64,000 bases of DNA, from NCBI GenBank assembly GCA_035622275.1, contig DASPVQ010000020.1, positions 183,038 through 247,037 on the forward strand, read 5' to 3'. How positions within the stretch are numbered: position 1 is the first letter of the stretch; each line of letters begins with the position of its first letter. The position numbers and the translations under genes are program-made. Below the pieces are notes generated by a model. That model was not told where the DNA came from. It did not search any database and saw nothing but the letters and a program-made list of their open reading frames with translations. Origin of the DNA: Thermoplasmata archaeon. GTDB taxonomy: Archaea > Thermoplasmatota > Thermoplasmata > Lutacidiplasmatales > UBA184. This document shows positions 60,157 to 64,000 of this stretch, in pieces.

Positions 60157-61074
60157 GTGGCGACGGTTTCGCTCGCGGCATCGCCGATCCGGCCGGCGCA
60201 CGGCCTGCCCGCGTGGATCCGCACACGGCCCCCCCACGGCGACCGCTACCCCGAGGTCCGGGAGATCCTCGCGCGCGAGCGGCTGGGGACCGTCTGCCGC
60301 GAGGCGCGATGTCCGAACCTAGCGGAATGCTGGTCGTCCGGCACGGCCACGCTGATGTTGCTCGGCACCGACTGCACGCGGCGCTGCGGCTTCTGTGCCG
60401 TCACGACGCGCTGGCCGCGGGGGCTCGTCGACCCCAGCGAGCCCGAACGGGTGGCGGCGGCCGTACACGACTGGGGCCTGCGGTACGTCGTTCTCACGCA
60501 GGTCTGCCGCGACGATCTTGAGGACGGCGGCGCTCGGGTCCTCGCGGACACGGTACGCGCGCTGCGCCGCACCTCCCCCGGCGTCCGCGTCGAGCTGCTG
60601 ATCGGCGACCTCGGCGGCAGCGAGCGCTCGCTCGAGAGCCTCGTCGTCGACCCGCCGGACGTGCTCGCCCACAACCTCGAAACGGTCCGATCGCTCAGCT
60701 CCCGGGTCCGGGACCGGCGGGCCGGCTACGAGCGCTCGCTCGAGGTGCTCGCGCGGGTCCGCGAGCTCGGCCCGCCCGGGCTCGTGACGAAGAGCTCGAT
60801 CATGCTCGGCCTCGGCGAGGGGCGGCCGGAGCTCCAGCAGGCGTTCGTCGACCTGCGGCGGGCCGACGTCGATCTGCTCACGCTCGGCCAGTACCTGCGG
60901 CCGAGCGCGGCCCACCTACCGGTCGCGCGGTACGTCCCGCCGGAGGAGTTCGCCCAGCTCCGGAGGGAGGCGCTCGACGTGGGCTTCGCCGGCGTCGAGG
61001 CCGGCCCGATGGTCCGCAGCTCCTACCACGCCGAGGAGCTCTTCTGGGACGGACGGCGCCGCCGAGGGGGTTAG
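60157..61074 (+). CDS. lipA: Lipoyl synthase
   Basis: 305 residues from GTG 60157. It inserts two sulfurs into octanoyl groups on lipoyl domains. The auxiliary cluster ligands are CREARCPNLAEC (C-x4-C-x5-C). The radical SAM cluster is CTRRCGFC (C-x3-C-x2-C). The conserved C-terminal RSSYHAEE carries the Ser ligand. One block reads TQVCRDDLEDGGA, where most LipA have TSVDRDDLPDGGA, a small deviation. No octanoyltransferase or lipoylated dehydrogenase genes are in the window. Confidence 0.95.
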   Translation: MATVSLAASPIRPAHGLPAWIRTRPPHGDRYPEVREILARERLGTVCREARCPNLAECWSSGTATLMLLGTDCTRRCGFCAVTTRWPRGLVDPSEPERVAAAVHDWGLRYVVLTQVCRDDLEDGGARVLADTVRALRRTSPGVRVELLIGDLGGSERSLESLVVDPPDVLAHNLETVRSLSSRVRDRRAGYERSLEVLARVRELGPPGLVTKSSIMLGLGEGRPELQQAFVDLRRADVDLLTLGQYLRPSAAHLPVARYVPPEEFAQLRREALDVGFAGVEAGPMVRSSYHAEELFWDGRRRRGG

Positions 61075-61077
61075 GCG

Positions 61078-61443
61078 ATGGCGAAGAAGGCCCGGCGCAA
61101 GCTCGAGGAAGAGGAGGAGGAGGCGTTCGAGTTCCCGGTGTTCGACGAGGCCGCGTTCGCGAGGAAGGAGTTCGAGCTCGGTACCGGGTTGATCCTCGCA
61201 GGCCTCCTGACGGTGATCCTCGGGGTGCTCGGCTGGATCCTGACCGCGAGCGGCCTGCCCTGGTTCGCGCCGCTCGTCGTCGGCCTCGCCGTGATCGCGG
61301 CCAGCCCGTTCCTGATCGGCCGGCTGCGCACCCTGTCGAGCCAGTTCACCAAGGGCGACTGGGCCGGCCTGATCGTGCTCGAGTTCTTCGGCTTCCTCGC
61401 GCTCTGGTTCCTGCTGCTCAACATCGCGCCGCGGGCGATCTAG
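61078..61443 (+). CDS. Small two- or three-TM membrane protein
   Basis: 121 residues from ATG 61078, 3 bp after lipA. A basic/acidic N-terminus (KLEEEEEEAFEFPVFDEAA) is followed by hydrophobic helices at about residues 38-62, 66-84 and 98-118. Family unknown. The stop codon overlaps the CCA-enzyme stop on the other strand (TAG/CTA), so the genes converge with no spacer. Confidence 0.68.
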   Translation: MAKKARRKLEEEEEEAFEFPVFDEAAFARKEFELGTGLILAGLLTVILGVLGWILTASGLPWFAPLVVGLAVIAASPFLIGRLRTLSSQFTKGDWAGLIVLEFFGFLALWFLLLNIAPRAI

Positions 61444-62852
61444 TCCGGGACGAGCCAGGGCAGGCGCTTATCCAATAGCTCCCGCAGGGCCGCCTCGAGC
61501 GCGGGGGAGTCCGGCGCCCCGGCGAGCGGGTGGACCTCGACGCGCGACGGGTCGCTGGGCGTGAGGTCTCGGCCGAGCGACAGCCGCGGGAGGATCGCGC
61601 GGATCACGGTCTCGACCTCCCGGTCCGCCCGCAGCGTCTCGACGCCGAGGCTACCATCGGCGCGCACGAACGGTCCCTGCACCACCGGCGCCTCCGGTCG
61701 AGTCCACTTCTCGAGGAAGTGGCCGACCCGGTCCAGCCCCGGCGGCGGTCCTTCCTGGTGGCGCACCGCCGAGCGGCGGGCGTGGGCTACCTCGAGCACG
61801 ACGAGGACGTGCTCGGGTCCGACGACGCTGGAGGAGCCGAGGACCTCGAAGCCGCTCCGAGCGATCTCCTGGACGATCGCGCGCTCGGCCTTGCGGACCT
61901 GCGGGTAGAGCGTATCGTCGACGAGGTCGGGGCGGGGCAGGCGCACGACGCTCGCGTGGCTCGCCCGCGCCTCGAGCCGACGGAGGGCCTCGGCGCGGCG
62001 CAGCGGAGGGGGGGACTGGGGCGAGAAGAACGCCTCGCTCGGCGCCGCGAGGTAGGCGGACGCGGCGAGCACCACGAGGGCGAGGTTGCGGCGGGCGAGC
62101 GCGCTCGCCACGTTGCGATTCGGGTCGACCGGATCGGCGAGGATCAGCGCCACGTCGGCGGGCAGCCGCGGGGGCCGGGGGCCGCCGTCCGTGAGGTCCA
62201 CGGGGAGCCGCCAGAGCCGTGCGGCCTCGAGCAGGCGCCGCATCGAGCCGAACCGGAGCACGAGGAGCTCGACCAGGTACCCCGAGAACCCCTCGGTCTT
62301 CGCCTCGGAGCCGTAGACCCCGAGGCTGCGCAGGAACTCCTTCGCGAGCCGGACCTGGCTGACGAGCTCCGCCGTCTCCCGCTCCGCGAGGTACGCCTGG
62401 TGGAACGGCGTGCGATCGACCGGTGACAGGGGACGGGATGGGTCGCTCACGGCGAAGCCGGGGACCGCGTCGACCCGGAAGCCCTCGAACTCCCCCCGCA
62501 GGTACGGGTGCTCGGCGTATCGGGTCTCCGGCCGGGAGAGCACCGCCCGGCCGAGGGCGAGGCCCTCCTCGCGAAGCCGATCGCGCGAGAGCTCGGGCGG
62601 GAACAGCAGGAACAGGTCGAGATCGAGCCGGTCCGCGAGGAACGTTCCCCGGGCGGCGCTCCCGGCGACGAGCGCGCGGACGAGCGGGCTCCCGCGCTCC
62701 CGGGCGGCCGCCTCGACCCGACGAACGAGATCGGCGCGCACGCGCGCGACGCGCTCGAGGAGCTCTGGCGCGGGAGCGATCCGCTCCGCGACGCGACGCT
62801 CGATCGCCTCCGCCCCGGGGGCCGCCGACGGCGCGCTCGCACCTCCCGCCAT
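61440..62852 (-). CDS. cca: CCA-adding tRNA nucleotidyltransferase, archaeal class I
   Basis: 470 residues from ATG 62852; the frame opens to 62912 but the extra residues are low-complexity. Nucleotidyltransferase core: LVAGSAARGTFLADRLDLDLFLLFP (GS and DxD with a third Asp in FRVDAVPGF). KTEGFSGYLVELLVLRFGS is the archaeal-type helix region. The tail domains include ADPVDPNRNVASALARRNL. It adds CCA to tRNA 3' ends; the tRNA-Arg gene here encodes no CCA, so the enzyme is needed. The promoter CATAAGC (about 62914-62920) is shared with the divergent radical SAM gene. Confidence 0.93.
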   Translation of the reverse strand: MAGGASAPSAAPGAEAIERRVAERIAPAPELLERVARVRADLVRRVEAAARERGSPLVRALVAGSAARGTFLADRLDLDLFLLFPPELSRDRLREEGLALGRAVLSRPETRYAEHPYLRGEFEGFRVDAVPGFAVSDPSRPLSPVDRTPFHQAYLAERETAELVSQVRLAKEFLRSLGVYGSEAKTEGFSGYLVELLVLRFGSMRRLLEAARLWRLPVDLTDGGPRPPRLPADVALILADPVDPNRNVASALARRNLALVVLAASAYLAAPSEAFFSPQSPPPLRRAEALRRLEARASHASVVRLPRPDLVDDTLYPQVRKAERAIVQEIARSGFEVLGSSSVVGPEHVLVVLEVAHARRSAVRHQEGPPPGLDRVGHFLEKWTRPEAPVVQGPFVRADGSLGVETLRADREVETVIRAILPRLSLGRDLTPSDPSRVEVHPLAGAPDSPALEAALRELLDKRLPWLVPD

Positions 62853-62954
62853 CGGGGAACCGGACGCCCCTGGGGAAATGAACCTTCGGCCGGAGGGCCG
62901 GCGCCCGGGCACGCTTATGGGGGCCGCGCGACCTTAGGACACCGGAGGCTCTCC

Positions 62955-64000
62955 GTGTCGGCCGCCGCGCACGTCGCGAGCCTGTACACCCCACTCGATG
63001 GCGGGAAGGTCCGCTGCACGGCGTGTGCCCGGTACTGCACCATCCCCGATGGGTCCCACGGCTTCTGCTACGTCCGCAAGAACGAGGGAGGCCGACTGGT
63101 CCTGCTGTCCTACGGGCGCGCGGCGGCCCTGCAGATCGACCCCGTGGAGAAGAAGCCGCTCTCGCACTTCCACCCGGGCTCGCGCGTGTACTCGATCGGC
63201 ACCGTTGGCTGCAACTGGCGCTGCCAGTACTGCCAGAACGCGGAGATCTCGCAGGAGCACGAGATCGTCGGACGGGAGCTGGCGCCCTCGACCGCCGCGC
63301 GGCAGGCCGTGCGGCTCGGGTGCGCGGGGATGACGTTCACCTACAACGAGCCGACGATCTTCGCGGAGTACGCGGTCGACCTGATGCACGAGGCCCACCG
63401 GGCGGGGCTGTTCGCGAACTTCGTCACGAACGGCTACATGACCCCGGAGGCGGTCGAGCTCCTCGCCCCCGAGCTGGACGCCATCAGCATCGACTTCAAA
63501 GGCAGCGGGGAGCCCGGCTTCATGCGGAAGTACATCAGCGCCAAGGGCCCGGAGCCGATCTTCGAGACCTCCGTGGCGCTCCAGGAGCGGGGCGTGCACG
63601 TCGAGATCACCGATCTCATCGTCCCCCAGGTCGGGGAGTCGGACGAGGCGACGCGCAAGCTCGCCCGCCACGTCGTCGACCGCCTCGGCCCGTCCACGCC
63701 GTTCCACCTGCTGAAGTTCCACCCGGACTACCACATGATGGACCTCCCCGAGACCCCCGTGAAGACCCTCGAACGCCTCCACGCCGTCGCGAAGGCCGAA
63801 GGGCTGGAGTACGTCTACCTCGGCAACGTCTGGGGCCACCCGCTCGAGCACACGTACTGCCCGGCGTGCGGGGCGGTCGCCGTCGAGAGGTTCGGCTTCA
63901 CGATCCGCGCCTGGAACCTCGACGGCCAGAACCGGTGCGGGCGCTGCGGCCAGGCGATCCCGATCTTCGGGCGCCTCCCCGACGACTACGTGCCCGCCTT
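62955..64000 (+). CDS. AmmeMemoRadiSam-type radical SAM enzyme (3' end cut by window)
   Basis: Runs from GTG 62955 to the window edge, more than 345 residues. An N-terminal zinc-binding region (CTACARYCTIPDGSHGFCYVRKN) precedes the radical SAM cluster motif VGCNWRCQYCQNAEISQ (C-x3-C-x2-C). It continues through TFTYNEPTIFAEYAVDL, ISIDFKGSGEPGFMRKY and PFHLLKFHPDYHMMDLP. The C-terminal CPAC and CGRC pairs follow. This pattern is the COG1180/AmrS family, related to pyruvate formate-lyase activases, often found with the MEMO and AMMECR1 proteins. The reaction is unknown. Partners may lie outside the window. Confidence 0.9.
   Translation, partial: MSAAAHVASLYTPLDGGKVRCTACARYCTIPDGSHGFCYVRKNEGGRLVLLSYGRAAALQIDPVEKKPLSHFHPGSRVYSIGTVGCNWRCQYCQNAEISQEHEIVGRELAPSTAARQAVRLGCAGMTFTYNEPTIFAEYAVDLMHEAHRAGLFANFVTNGYMTPEAVELLAPELDAISIDFKGSGEPGFMRKYISAKGPEPIFETSVALQERGVHVEITDLIVPQVGESDEATRKLARHVVDRLGPSTPFHLLKFHPDYHMMDLPETPVKTLERLHAVAKAEGLEYVYLGNVWGHPLEHTYCPACGAVAVERFGFTIRAWNLDGQNRCGRCGQAIPIFGRLPDDYVPA

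Noticed and set aside
1..64000. CRISPR arrays, insertion sequences, rRNA genes
   Set aside because: No regularly spaced repeats, transposase motifs or rRNA-like sequence were seen on reading both strands.

Overview
This window is archaeal chromosomal DNA, very G+C-rich by eye. The information-processing genes decide the domain: TATA-binding protein, Spt5, SecE, ribosomal protein L11, eIF1A, GatD/GatE transamidosome subunits, RPA plus an RPA-associated protein, the KEOPS kinase Bud32, class I CCA-adding enzyme, two Orc1/Cdc6-type AAA+ proteins and an FtsZ. Many genes have an A/T-rich TATA element about 25-40 bp before the start codon and no convincing Shine-Dalgarno, the usual look of leaderless archaeal transcripts. 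A TPP riboswitch, which among archaea is best known from Thermoplasmata, and the general gene set suggest a high-GC, respiring, heterotrophic Thermoplasmatota lineage. That placement is inference.

Layout. 1-10.6 kb: a degenerate Orc1/Cdc6-like ATPase (cut by the window edge), MscS channel, NAD-type isocitrate dehydrogenase, a GT-C-like membrane protein, MptE, then ftsZ-secE-spt5-rpl11 and a small unknown gene. 10.6-16 kb: small membrane and zinc proteins, then gatD-gatE-phosphoglycolate phosphatase with stop/start overlaps. At 15.96 kb lies tRNA-Arg(GCG) with an apparent intron in the D-loop, followed by a Fes-like esterase in a stretch of different base composition. 18-25.3 kb: a two-HTH Lrp-type regulator, a dual-specificity phosphatase, a glycosyltransferase, a methyltransferase, aconitase, and a winged-helix regulator coupled to a small membrane protein. 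25.6-30.6 kb: thiamine ABC transporter (thiB-thiP-thiQ order) behind a TPP riboswitch and a 14-codon leader ORF, divergent from pdxS. 30.6-38.2 kb: glycosyltransferase, pyrF, the RPA pair, secreted FKBP isomerase, a coiled-coil protein, methyltransferase, larB. 38.3-52.2 kb: a lipid-catabolism region (two acyl-CoA dehydrogenases, ETF beta/alpha, FixC-like ETF dehydrogenase, enoyl-CoA hydratase, acyl-CoA ligase, DUF35 protein and thiolase), with eIF1A, Nnr and Bud32 between. 52-64 kb: a ThiI-type PP-loop protein, hydrolases, NUDIX, TBP behind tandem TATA boxes, TatD-like hydrolase, thymidylate kinase, a canonical Orc1/Cdc6, lipoyl synthase, CCA-adding enzyme and an AmmeMemoRadiSam-type radical SAM enzyme (cut by the edge).

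How it fits together. Fatty acids would be activated by the ligase and oxidised by the dehydrogenases, hydratase and thiolase. Electrons would pass through ETF to the FixC-like oxidoreductase and a quinone pool. Acetyl-CoA would be burned through aconitase and isocitrate dehydrogenase, while LipA would supply lipoate for 2-oxoacid dehydrogenase or glycine-cleavage complexes. Thiamine import and PLP synthesis share one divergent promoter region. The most unusual items are the TPP riboswitch with its leader ORF, the D-loop intron in tRNA-Arg, the Walker-A-defective Orc paralogue beside a canonical one, the Spt5 with an extra N-terminal domain, the palindrome over the start codon of a winged-helix regulator, and the tandem TATA boxes of the TBP gene.
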